6,092 bases of DNA, from the NCBI GenBank assembly GCA_002279285.1, contig NCBR01000201.1, positions 1-6,092 on the forward strand, in the 5' to 3' direction. This DNA comes from Acidobacteria bacterium 37-71-11. GTDB lineage: Bacteria; Acidobacteriota; Thermoanaerobaculia; Thermoanaerobaculales; Thermoanaerobaculaceae. Below the pieces are notes generated by a model. The model saw nothing but the letters and a program-made list of their open reading frames with translations. It did not search any database and had not been told where the DNA came from. Shown here piece by piece: positions 1 through 6,092 of this stretch (position 1 is the first letter of the stretch; each line of letters starts with the position of its first letter). A program made the translations under genes and the position numbers.

Positions 1-440
1 TGGCGGCGGAGGAACGGTTCGGCATGGCCGCGGCGATCGAGCTGGACGCCGCCGCCTGGGCGCGTTTCGCGCCGGTCGAGGCGAAGCGCGCACTGGACCT
101 CCTCGGCATCGCTTCCGGCGGCGGCCTCGCCGCCCTCGAACGGGTCCTGGGCTTGCGGATGTACGCCCTCATCAACCCCTACCGGACCGAGTGGGCCGAG
201 GGCGGCACGGTGCTGCGGTTCGTGACCGACGCGTGCCGCGTCCAGCAGACGCGGCGGCGCAAGGGGCTGCCCGACTTCCCGTGCAAGAGCGTGGGCGAGA
301 TCGAGTTCGGCGGGTTTGCCCGGACCGTGGACCCGCGCATCCGGGTGCGTTGCCTTGCGTGCCCGCCAGACCCCGGGGCGGACGGGGCGTGTGCCTGGGA
401 GTTCACGCTCGCCGACGCCCCGCACGACGTCAGCGCTTGA
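1..440 (+). CDS. DUF6125-like protein, 5' end cut by window edge
   Basis: The reading frame is open to the left edge (first whole codon at base 3) and ends in TGA at 438-440. The visible protein matches my recollection of DUF6125, an uncharacterised family of about 200 residues: an AEERFGM-type segment, a WARFxPxEA helix, GLRMYALIN, a CRVQ...RRKGLPDFPCKS block, FARTVDPRIR, a CxxCPPD motif and a C-terminal CAWEF. An ATG at base 24 has GGAGGAA nine bases upstream and could start a 138-residue protein. I prefer a start outside the window, because the family-like sequence continues upstream of that ATG and the usual N-terminal part is otherwise missing. Counted from that ATG, cysteines lie at 71, 87, 110, 113 and 123. 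This clustering could bind a metal, but that is inference. I see no signal peptide or membrane segment in the visible part. The reaction is unknown. A relation to the ATC-hydrolase-like proteins is possible but not shown here. Confidence 0.75.
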   Translation, partial: AAEERFGMAAAIELDAAAWARFAPVEAKRALDLLGIASGGGLAALERVLGLRMYALINPYRTEWAEGGTVLRFVTDACRVQQTRRRKGLPDFPCKSVGEIEFGGFARTVDPRIRVRCLACPPDPGADGACAWEFTLADAPHDVSA

Positions 441-466
441 CCCTGCGGCAGCGCTCCGAGTACCGT
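437..466 (+). promoter_or_regulatory. Weak candidate sigma70-type promoter for the M3 peptidase gene
   Basis: TTGACC at 437-442 is followed after 18 bases by TACCGT at 461-466. This matches the -35 consensus at five of six bases and the -10 consensus at its three most conserved positions. It overlaps the stop codon of the upstream gene and lies about 70 bases before the peptidase start. In DNA this GC-rich such matches arise by chance, and the two plus-strand genes could instead be co-transcribed. Confidence 0.2.
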
Positions 467-522
467 GACGGCGCGACTGACGGGGACCGACTCGGCCCTG
501 CCGGTGTGCACGAGATCACGAC

Positions 523-529
523 GGGAGGA
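523..529 (+). promoter_or_regulatory. Ribosome binding site that sets the peptidase start
   Basis: GGGAGGA lies eight bases before the ATG at 538 but only five before the overlapping GTG at 535. The spacing favours ATG 538 as the start codon. Confidence 0.7.
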
Positions 530-537
530 CTCCAGTG

Positions 538-2694
538 ATGCTCCGAACCCTCACCCTCAGCATCGTCGGCGCGGCCGCGCTCGTGGGCATCTTCGCCACG
601 TCCGCGTCCGCCGGCGAGAACACGCCCGTCGCCGGCGCCAAAGCCGCCGCGCGGACCAACCCCTTCTTCACCGCAAGCCCCCTGCCGTTCCAGGCGCCGC
701 CGTTCGACAAGATCCGGGACGACGACTTCAAGCCTGCGCTCGACGAAGGCATCAAGCTGCAGCGGCTGGAGGTGGAGAAGATCGCCGACAACCCGGCACG
801 GGCCAGCTTCGAGAACACGCTCGTCGCCCTGGAGAGGAGCGGACAGCTGCTGACGCGGGTGAACATGGTGTTCAACGGCCTTTCGTCGGCCAACACCGAT
901 CCCGCGTTGCAGAAGCTGCAGGAGGAGATGGCGCCGAAGCTCGCGGCGCTGCACGACACGATCTTTCTGAACCCCAAGCTGTTCAAGCGCGTCGAGGCGA
1001 TTTACGAGGAGCGCTCCACGCTCAAGCTCGACCCGGAGTCGCTGCGCCTGGTCGAGTACTACCACCAGCAGTTCGTGCACGCCGGCGCGAGGCTCTCCGA
1101 CGCCGACCAAGCGACGCTCAAGCAGCTCAACGAGCGCGACGCGGCGCTCAGCGCGAAGTTCGTCAACCAGCTGCTCGCGGCGGCCAAGGCGGGGGCGCTG
1201 GTCGTGAGCGACAAGGCCGAGCTCGCCGGGTTCGGGCCGGGCGAGCTCGACGCGGCGGCGCAGGCCGCGAAGGCCCGGGGCTTCGAGGGCAAGTGGCTGA
1301 TCCCGCTGCAGAATACGACGCAGCAGCCGGCCCTGTCATCGCTGACCGACCGGGCCACGCGCGAGAAGCTGTTCCGGGCGTCGTGGCTGCGCGCCGAGCA
1401 CGGCGACGCCAACGACACTCGGGCCACGATCTCCGAGCTGGCAATGCTGCGCGCCGAGAAGGCGAAGCTCCTCGGCTTCCCGAGCTACGCGGCGTGGAGG
1501 CTCGAGGACCAGATGGCCAAGACCCCGGCCACGGTGGAGAGTTTCCTCGGGAAGCTCGTTCCGCCGGCGATCGCAAACGCACGCCGGGAGGCTGCCGAGA
1601 TCCAGGCCCTCATCGACCAGCAGCACGGCGGCTTCACGCTCGAGCCCTGGGACTGGGAGTTCTACGCCGACCAGGTGCGCAAGGCGAAGTACGATCTCGA
1701 TGAGGCGCAGCTCAAGCCGTACTTCGAGCTCAACCGCGTGCTCGAAGACGGCGTGTTCTACGCCGCGCACGAGCTTTACGGGTTGACGTTCAAGGAACGC
1801 CACGACATCCCCGTGTACAACCCCGACGTGCGGGTCTTCGAGGTGTTCGACCGGGACGGCTCGCCGCTGGCGCTCTTCTACTGCGACTACTTCAAGCGCG
1901 ACAACAAGTCGGGCGGCGCTTGGATGGACAACTTTGTCGGGCAGTCCAAGCTCTTCGGCACCAAGCCGGTGGTGTACAACGTCGCGAACTTCACCAAGCC
2001 CGCGCCGGGCCAGCCCGCGCTGCTCTCCTGGGACGACGTGACCACGATGTTCCACGAGTTCGGGCACGGTTTGCACGGCATGTTCGCCAACCAGGAGTAC
2101 CCGAGCCTGTCGGGCACCAACGTGGCGCGCGACTTCGTGGAGTTCCCGTCGCAGATCAACGAGCACTGGGCGCTCGACCCGAAGGTGCTGGCGCACTACG
2201 CGATCAACGGCGCGACCGGCAAACCGATGCCGCAGGAGCTGGCGGACAAGATCAGGAAGGCCGCCACGTTCAACCAGGGGTACGACCTGACCGAGATCCT
2301 GGCGGCGTCCGAGCTCGACATGCAGTGGCACACGCTCTCCGCCGCCGCGCCGGCTCAGGCGGTGGATCCGTTCGAGGCCGAGGCGCTCAAGGTGACCGGC
2401 GTGGACCTGTCGCAGGTGCCGCCGCGCTACCGCTCCAGCTATTTCCTGCACATCTGGAGCAACGGTTACGCCGCCGGGTACTACGCCTACCTCTGGGCGG
2501 AGATGCTCGACGACGACGCGTTCGCCTGGTTCGGGGAGAACGGCGGCCTGACCCGCGCCAACGGCGACCGCTTCCGCGCCATGATCCTGTCGCGCGGCAA
2601 CACGGAGGACCTCGCGAAGATGTACCGCGACTTCCGCGGCCGCGACCCGAAGATTGAGCCGATGCTCGAGACCCGCGGGCTGCTCAAGAAGTAG
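538..2694 (+). CDS. dcp: Exported M3-family zinc metallopeptidase, dipeptidyl carboxypeptidase type
   Basis: This 718-residue protein is a complete M3 (thimet oligopeptidase/Dcp) peptidase, a family that cleaves short peptides; Dcp removes C-terminal dipeptides. Residues 1-25 form a Sec signal peptide: MLRT, a hydrophobic stretch, then a signal-peptidase-I site ASA|GE, with no lipobox cysteine. The enzyme is therefore probably periplasmic or secreted. An N-terminal helical region (about 40-240) precedes the catalytic domain (about 255-715). The zinc site is intact: H506-E507-F-G-H510, with third ligand E535 in DFVEFPSQINEHW. The substrate-binding His/Tyr cluster is H638, Y644, Y648, Y649 and Y651 in HIWSNGYAAGYYAYLW. 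The SGTN...FVEFPSQINEHW sequence resembles Dcp more than oligopeptidase A, which has a VELPSQ-type segment. Length is normal for the family once the signal is counted. ATG 538 is chosen over GTG 535 on Shine-Dalgarno spacing. It converges on the kinase fusion gene, with a hairpin between. A role in peptide scavenging is inferred. Confidence 0.93.
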   Translation: MLRTLTLSIVGAAALVGIFATSASAGENTPVAGAKAAARTNPFFTASPLPFQAPPFDKIRDDDFKPALDEGIKLQRLEVEKIADNPARASFENTLVALERSGQLLTRVNMVFNGLSSANTDPALQKLQEEMAPKLAALHDTIFLNPKLFKRVEAIYEERSTLKLDPESLRLVEYYHQQFVHAGARLSDADQATLKQLNERDAALSAKFVNQLLAAAKAGALVVSDKAELAGFGPGELDAAAQAAKARGFEGKWLIPLQNTTQQPALSSLTDRATREKLFRASWLRAEHGDANDTRATISELAMLRAEKAKLLGFPSYAAWRLEDQMAKTPATVESFLGKLVPPAIANARREAAEIQALIDQQHGGFTLEPWDWEFYADQVRKAKYDLDEAQLKPYFELNRVLEDGVFYAAHELYGLTFKERHDIPVYNPDVRVFEVFDRDGSPLALFYCDYFKRDNKSGGAWMDNFVGQSKLFGTKPVVYNVANFTKPAPGQPALLSWDDVTTMFHEFGHGLHGMFANQEYPSLSGTNVARDFVEFPSQINEHWALDPKVLAHYAINGATGKPMPQELADKIRKAATFNQGYDLTEILAASELDMQWHTLSAAAPAQAVDPFEAEALKVTGVDLSQVPPRYRSSYFLHIWSNGYAAGYYAYLWAEMLDDDAFAWFGENGGLTRANGDRFRAMILSRGNTEDLAKMYRDFRGRDPKIEPMLETRGLLKK

Positions 2695-2711
2695 CGTTGG
2701 GCCTAGCGATG

Positions 2712-2741
2712 CGAGGGGCCGGCCGGTTGGCCGGCCCTTCG
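2712..2741. terminator. GC-rich hairpin between convergent genes, likely terminator
   Basis: A perfect nine-base-pair stem (2716-2724 with 2729-2737, GGGCCGGCC/GGCCGGCCC) closes a GGTT loop at 2725-2728. It extends outward by a G-T wobble, A-T, G-C and C-G to 13 pairs. It starts 18 bases after the peptidase stop and 26 bases past the stop of the minus-strand kinase gene, so it could serve both strands. The plus strand continues TTCGTG and the minus strand has no T-tract, so it is not a textbook intrinsic terminator. Such tails are common in very GC-rich genomes. Confidence 0.6.
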
Positions 2742-2766
2742 TGTATCAGCGGGCCATCGCAGGCGG

Positions 2767-5718
2767 CTAGAGTTCGGTCAGCGCCGCGCGCAGCTCGCGG
2801 GCCAGCGTCGTCATGTCGAACGGCTTCTGCAGGAAGTGGATGCTGCCGCTGGCCAACTCCCCGCGCGACACGGCATCGGCGGCGTACCCCGACATCACCA
2901 CCACCTTGAGCCGCGGCCAGCGGGCGGCGAGTTCGCCCGCGACCATCAGCCCCGAGGCGCCGGGCAGCATGAAATCGGTCAGCAGCAGGTCGAACGCGGG
3001 TTCGGCGGGGAGGGCGCCGGCATCCTCGCCGCTCCGCACCGCGGTCACGGCGTAGCGTAGCAGCCCGAGCAGCTCGGCGAGCCCGGCCCGGGCGCCGTCC
3101 TCGTCCTCGACGAGCAGGATGCGCTCGCCGTTGCCGGTGGGCAGCGTGTCCGCCGCCGCGCCCACGGCGCCGCCGGCGCCTGCGGCCGCCTCGACGGCCG
3201 GCAGCAGCACGCGGAAGCGCGAGCCGCAGCCGGGCTCGCTCGCGACCTCGACGCGGCCTTGGTGGCTCTCGACGATGCCGTGGACGACCGCGAGGCCCAG
3301 CCCGGTGCCGTGGCCGCGCGCCTTGGTGGTGAAGAACGGGTCGAAGATCCGTTCCCGGACCTCCGGAGTCATCCCGCTGCCGGTGTCCTCCACGTCGAGG
3401 AACACGTCGCCGCCGGCACGACCGGTGCGCACCGAGAGGCGGCCGCCCGCGGGCATGGCGTCGCGCGCGTTCACCACGAGGTTGGTGAGGACCTGACTCA
3501 CTTGCCCCGGGTCGGCTTCGGCCAGGAGCGGCACTGCGGCGTTCTCGACCGTCAGGGTGATCGTCTCGGGCAACAGCCGGCGCAGCATCGCCGTTCCTTC
3601 GCCAACCACGGCCGCCAGGTCGACGACCTCGCGCCGCGCCGTCTCCTGCCGGGAGAAGAGCAGCAGCTGCCGGGTCAGCGTCGCGGCGTTGCGGACGTGG
3701 GACTCGAGCTCGGCGAGCGCTCGCGACACCTCGGGCTCGCGGGTGCGCAGGCGCGCCGCCTGCGCCACCGAGAGCATCGCCTGCAGCAGGTTGTTGAAGT
3801 CGTGCGCCACGCCGCCCGCCAGCGTGCCGACGGCCTCCATCTTCTGCGCGTGCCGTAGCTGCTCTTCGAGGACTCTTCGTTCGCTGACGTCGTGCGCGAC
3901 CACCACGCGGGCGGAGCGTCCCTCGAAGGCAAGATCGTGCGAGGTGATCTCCACCTCGAAGACGCACCCGGCTCGGGTGTGGTGACGCCACCCCTTGGAC
4001 GCCTCGAACCCCGCTTGGGCTCGGGAGCCCGCGACGCTCGCATCCAGACGTGTCCCATCTTCGGGCGGGCGGATGTCGTGCAGCGTCAAGGCGAGGAACT
4101 CCTCGTGCGACCAACCGTACTTCTCCACGGCCGCGTCGTTGACGGCCAGGAAACGCATGGTCTCGAGATCGTAGACCCACATCGGCATCGGGTGGGCGAG
4201 GAAGAGTTCGCGGTAGCGCCTCTCGCTGGCGTCGAGCCGCTGCTGGGCGGTCTTGCGCTCGGTGATGTCCTGGATCGTGCCGATCATCCTCAGCGGCCGG
4301 CCGCTCGGGTCGAAGGTCAACTCGCCGAAGCCGGCGACCCATCGCTCGGCGCCGTCGCTGATGCGGGCGATCCTGTATTCCTTGTCGAACCGGCCGCGGG
4401 TGGCCATGAGGTGTGCCAGGTAGTCAAGCAGCTCGGAGCGCTCCTCAGGGTGAACGACCGCACCCCACCCCTCGACGTTCCGCGCGTAGCCGGCGTCGAT
4501 GCCGAAGATCTCGTCGAGCATCGGGGAGCTCGTCCACGCGCCTGTGACGAAGTCGAGGACGTACGAGCCGAGGCGAGCGACCCGCTGCGACTCGGAGAGC
4601 CAGAACTCCCGCTCCTTGAGCGTGCCCTCGGCCGCCCGTTCCTTGGTCTGGTCGCGGAAGACGAGGACGACGCCGATGATGCCGCCGCCGTCGCCGCGGA
4701 TCGGCGCGCCGCTGTCGGCGATCGGCCGCTCGGTGCCGTCGCGGGCGATCAGCAACGTATGTTTCGCCAGGCCCGCCACGACGCCTTCCCGGAGGACCCG
4801 CTCCACCGGGTTCTCGACCGTCGCCCGCGTCCGCTCGTTGACGATGCGGAACACCTCGGGCAGGGGTTTGCCGGCGGCGTCGGCCTCCCGCCAGCCTGTC
4901 AGGGTCTCGGCAACCGGGTTCATGAGGTTGACTCGCCCGGAAGCGTCGGTGGTGATGACAGCGTCCCCGATGCGACCGAGCAAGCGCAGGAGGCCGTCGA
5001 GCAGCGTCGCCGGGTGGGGCGGGCATCCCGGGACGAACAGGTCCACCGGCAGCAGGCCGCCCGCGCTGCCCTCGACCTCGGGGTGACCGGCGAACGGCCC
5101 GCCCGAAATTGCGCACGCGCCGGAGACGACGACGAGCTTGGGCGCAGGCACGGCCTCGTACGTCGCGAGCAGTGCGCGCCGCATGTTCGCGGTCACCGGG
5201 CCGGTGACGAGCAGCCCATCGGCGTGCCGGGGCGAGGCGACGAACTGGATCCCGAACCGCTGCAGGTCGTAAACGACGGTCTGCAGGACGGCGACATCGG
5301 CCTCGCAGCCGTTGCAGCCGCCGGCGCTCACCTGGCGCAGCCGCAACGAGCGTCCGAACAGGGCGCGGGCGCGGGCGTCCAGCGCCGCGGCGGGACGTAG
5401 GGAGTCCATCCCGACGAGGAGGTCCTCGCGGGCGCGGGTGGCCATGCGGTACTCGCGGGTGAAGGCAATCGCACCCGCCGGGCACGCATCCTGGCACTCG
5501 GCGCAGAACAGGCAGCGGCCGAGGTCGATGCGGACGGAGGTTCCCTCCATGGCCACCGCACCGGTGGGACAGGCGCCGGCGCAGGCGCGGCACCCCTCGG
5601 GGCAGCGCCCAGGCGCGATGCCGGGCAGCCCGCGAAAGCGGTCGGAGAGCGAGGGAGGAGCCGGGAAGGGCGCCGTGCGATGACCCTGGCGGAGGCGGGC
5701 GAGCAGGATCTTCAACAT
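2767..5718 (-). CDS. Ferredoxin/hydrogenase small subunit (NuoB-like) fused to a PAS hybrid histidine kinase
   Basis: This single 983-residue frame joins two protein classes. Residues 1-90 are a two-[4Fe-4S] ferredoxin (HyfH/HycF-like): C39, C43, C46, C50 and C69, C72, C75, C79, each set ending in CP. Residues 130-249 are a NuoB/HyfI/HycG-like small subunit with C135 and C138 (CNGC), C202 (SGACA) and C232 (VPGCPPHP), enough to hold a proximal [4Fe-4S] cluster. PAS1 follows at once (about 250-358, IGDAVITTD to FRDQTKER), then PAS2 (about 371-488, ending TIQDITERK) and PAS3 (about 496-614). HisKA has H639 in GGVAHDFNN. The ATPase has the N box at 750 (NLVVNARDAM), DTGSGM (778-783) and GHGTGLGL (802-809). 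The receiver (about 866-980) has E871/D872, phospho-acceptor D915, S943 and K965. No signal peptide or transmembrane segment is seen, so the protein is probably cytoplasmic and docked on a membrane complex. ATG 5718 is chosen because AGGAGGA precedes it and the ferredoxin homology starts there. All catalytic boxes look intact. The redox-sensing role is inference. The chief alternative is a recent gene merger or an assembly error. Confidence 0.9.
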   Translation of the reverse strand: MLKILLARLRQGHRTAPFPAPPSLSDRFRGLPGIAPGRCPEGCRACAGACPTGAVAMEGTSVRIDLGRCLFCAECQDACPAGAIAFTREYRMATRAREDLLVGMDSLRPAAALDARARALFGRSLRLRQVSAGGCNGCEADVAVLQTVVYDLQRFGIQFVASPRHADGLLVTGPVTANMRRALLATYEAVPAPKLVVVSGACAISGGPFAGHPEVEGSAGGLLPVDLFVPGCPPHPATLLDGLLRLLGRIGDAVITTDASGRVNLMNPVAETLTGWREADAAGKPLPEVFRIVNERTRATVENPVERVLREGVVAGLAKHTLLIARDGTERPIADSGAPIRGDGGGIIGVVLVFRDQTKERAAEGTLKEREFWLSESQRVARLGSYVLDFVTGAWTSSPMLDEIFGIDAGYARNVEGWGAVVHPEERSELLDYLAHLMATRGRFDKEYRIARISDGAERWVAGFGELTFDPSGRPLRMIGTIQDITERKTAQQRLDASERRYRELFLAHPMPMWVYDLETMRFLAVNDAAVEKYGWSHEEFLALTLHDIRPPEDGTRLDASVAGSRAQAGFEASKGWRHHTRAGCVFEVEITSHDLAFEGRSARVVVAHDVSERRVLEEQLRHAQKMEAVGTLAGGVAHDFNNLLQAMLSVAQAARLRTREPEVSRALAELESHVRNAATLTRQLLLFSRQETARREVVDLAAVVGEGTAMLRRLLPETITLTVENAAVPLLAEADPGQVSQVLTNLVVNARDAMPAGGRLSVRTGRAGGDVFLDVEDTGSGMTPEVRERIFDPFFTTKARGHGTGLGLAVVHGIVESHQGRVEVASEPGCGSRFRVLLPAVEAAAGAGGAVGAAADTLPTGNGERILLVEDEDGARAGLAELLGLLRYAVTAVRSGEDAGALPAEPAFDLLLTDFMLPGASGLMVAGELAARWPRLKVVVMSGYAADAVSRGELASGSIHFLQKPFDMTTLARELRAALTEL

Positions 5719-5721
5719 CGC

Positions 5722-5728
5722 TCCTCCT
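5722..5728 (-). promoter_or_regulatory. Ribosome binding site of the fusion gene, overlapping the upstream stop codon
   Basis: On the minus strand, TAG of the large-subunit gene (5729-5727) runs into AGGAGGA (5728-5722), with the ATG at 5718-5716. Four bases separate AGGAGG from the ATG. This fixes the start at 5718 rather than at an in-frame ATG about 195 bases upstream, and it suggests translational coupling between the two genes. Confidence 0.85.
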
Positions 5729-6092
5729 ACAGGTCGTGGCCGCAGTACGAGAGGTTGAAGCTCTTGTTGCACAGGGGGAAGTCGGAGATCTGTCCGCCCT
5801 GCAACGCCAGCGCCAGCCCGGTCCAGTTGTGGAACGAGGGATCGACCACCTTGTAACGGGCGAAGCCGCCCCGGGCATCGGTCATCGCGACGTGGCACAC
5901 CTCGCCGCGCCACCCCTCCACGAAGCTGACCGTCATCGAGTCCGGCGCCAGGGCGCCGACCCCCGCGCGGCAGGCGCCCGGCGGCAGGGCCGCGAGCTGT
6001 TCGCGGATGAACGCGGCCGAGCGCTGCACCTCGAGCCAGCGCACCCAGGCGCGGGCGAAGACGTCGCCGCTGTGCCAGGTCGAGACGGGGAG
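5727..6092 (-). CDS. Group-4 hydrogenase/NuoD-like large subunit, C-terminal part (5' end outside window)
   Basis: The frame is open to the right edge and gives the last 121 residues of a HyfG/HycE/NuoD-type large subunit, the partner of the small subunit in electron-transfer, ion-pumping membrane complexes. The SGDVFARAWVRWLEVQRS segment (visible residues 8-25) is the NuoD-family helix that follows the quinone/active-site region. EGWRG at 59-63 and DPSFHNW at 84-90 are also typical. The protein ends DFPLC...YCGHDL. Where true [NiFe] hydrogenases of this group carry a nickel-binding DPCxxC, this protein reads approximately NLSYCG, so the nickel ligands appear replaced. The two remaining terminal cysteines (visible residues 108 and 117) are eight residues apart. 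This fits hydrogenase-related (Ehr-type) complexes without a [NiFe] site. The N-terminal CxxC needed to confirm this lies outside the window. Its gene ends eight bases before the ferredoxin/small-subunit fusion, matching hyfG-H-I order. Confidence 0.85.
   Translation of the reverse strand, partial: LPVSTWHSGDVFARAWVRWLEVQRSAAFIREQLAALPPGACRAGVGALAPDSMTVSFVEGWRGEVCHVAMTDARGGFARYKVVDPSFHNWTGLALALQGGQISDFPLCNKSFNLSYCGHDL

Noticed and set aside
24..26. ATG 24 as the true start of the first gene despite an SD-like GGAGGAA
   Set aside because: Family-like sequence continues upstream to the window edge, and the purine run is explained by two glutamate codons. It cannot be fully excluded without more sequence.
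430..456. Two AGCGCT hexamers that could pair as a terminator after the first gene
   Set aside because: The stem would be short, with a loop of about 12 bases and no T-tract, and each hexamer is self-complementary. This is too weak to call.
535..537. GTG start three bases before the peptidase ATG
   Set aside because: It leaves only five bases after GGGAGGA, while ATG 538 has eight. The protein differs by one residue either way.
465..1703. 412-codon plus-strand frame overlapping the peptidase gene
   Set aside because: It is an Arg/Ala-rich shadow without motifs; the peptidase frame carries the signal peptide and catalytic residues.
2684..4342. Long overlapping open frame in another minus-strand frame of the kinase region
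   Set aside because: It is Arg/Pro/Gly-rich low-information translation typical of shadow frames in GC-rich DNA and overlaps an unmistakable kinase.
3892..5400. 502-codon plus-strand open frame opposite the fusion gene
   Set aside because: Its composition is that of an antisense shadow and it contains no recognisable domain. The minus-strand gene has a full set of family motifs.
5719..5913. Extended start of the fusion gene at 5913, giving 1048 residues
   Set aside because: The extra 65 residues are the antisense-like shadow of the large-subunit gene in another frame and resemble no ferredoxin. A strong Shine-Dalgarno and the ferredoxin homology both mark 5718.

Overview
The window is very GC-rich (by eye about two thirds G+C or more) with dense, G/C-ending coding sequence on both strands. 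The contents fit a high-GC Gram-negative bacterium: an exported Dcp-type M3 peptidase, a DUF6125-type protein, a membrane-hydrogenase-like complex and a hybrid histidine kinase. The phylum cannot be fixed from the sequence; acidobacterial, deltaproteobacterial/myxococcal and similar soil or sediment lineages are all compatible.

Left half, plus strand. Positions 1-440 hold the 3' part of a DUF6125-like gene, cut by the window edge. After a 97-base gap comes a complete M3-family metallopeptidase (538-2694) with a Sec signal peptide and an intact HExxH...E zinc site, most like dipeptidyl carboxypeptidase Dcp. A GC-rich hairpin (2712-2741) sits in the 72-base gap between this gene and the convergent genes on the right.

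Right half, minus strand. Reading from the right edge, the window enters the last 121 codons of a group-4-hydrogenase/NuoD-like large subunit (5727-6092). Its C-terminus ends in DFPLC...YCGHDL in place of the nickel-binding DPCxxC. Eight bases later, with a strong Shine-Dalgarno overlapping the stop codon, starts a 983-residue gene (2767-5718). It begins as a two-[4Fe-4S] ferredoxin (HyfH/HycF-like) joined to a NuoB/HyfI-like small subunit with all four cluster cysteines. It then runs on in frame, without a stop or a plausible restart, into three PAS domains, a HisKA/HATPase kinase core and a receiver domain.

The main result is this fusion: the electron-transfer end of a hydrogenase-like, Complex-I-like module is covalently linked to a complete hybrid sensor kinase. 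The order large subunit, ferredoxin, small subunit is that of hyfG-H-I operons, and the kinase lies where such an operon would end. I infer that the kinase reads the redox state or occupancy of the complex directly, somewhat as regulatory hydrogenases talk to the PAS kinase HoxJ. The output regulator is not in the window. The two plus-strand genes show no evident functional link to this module.
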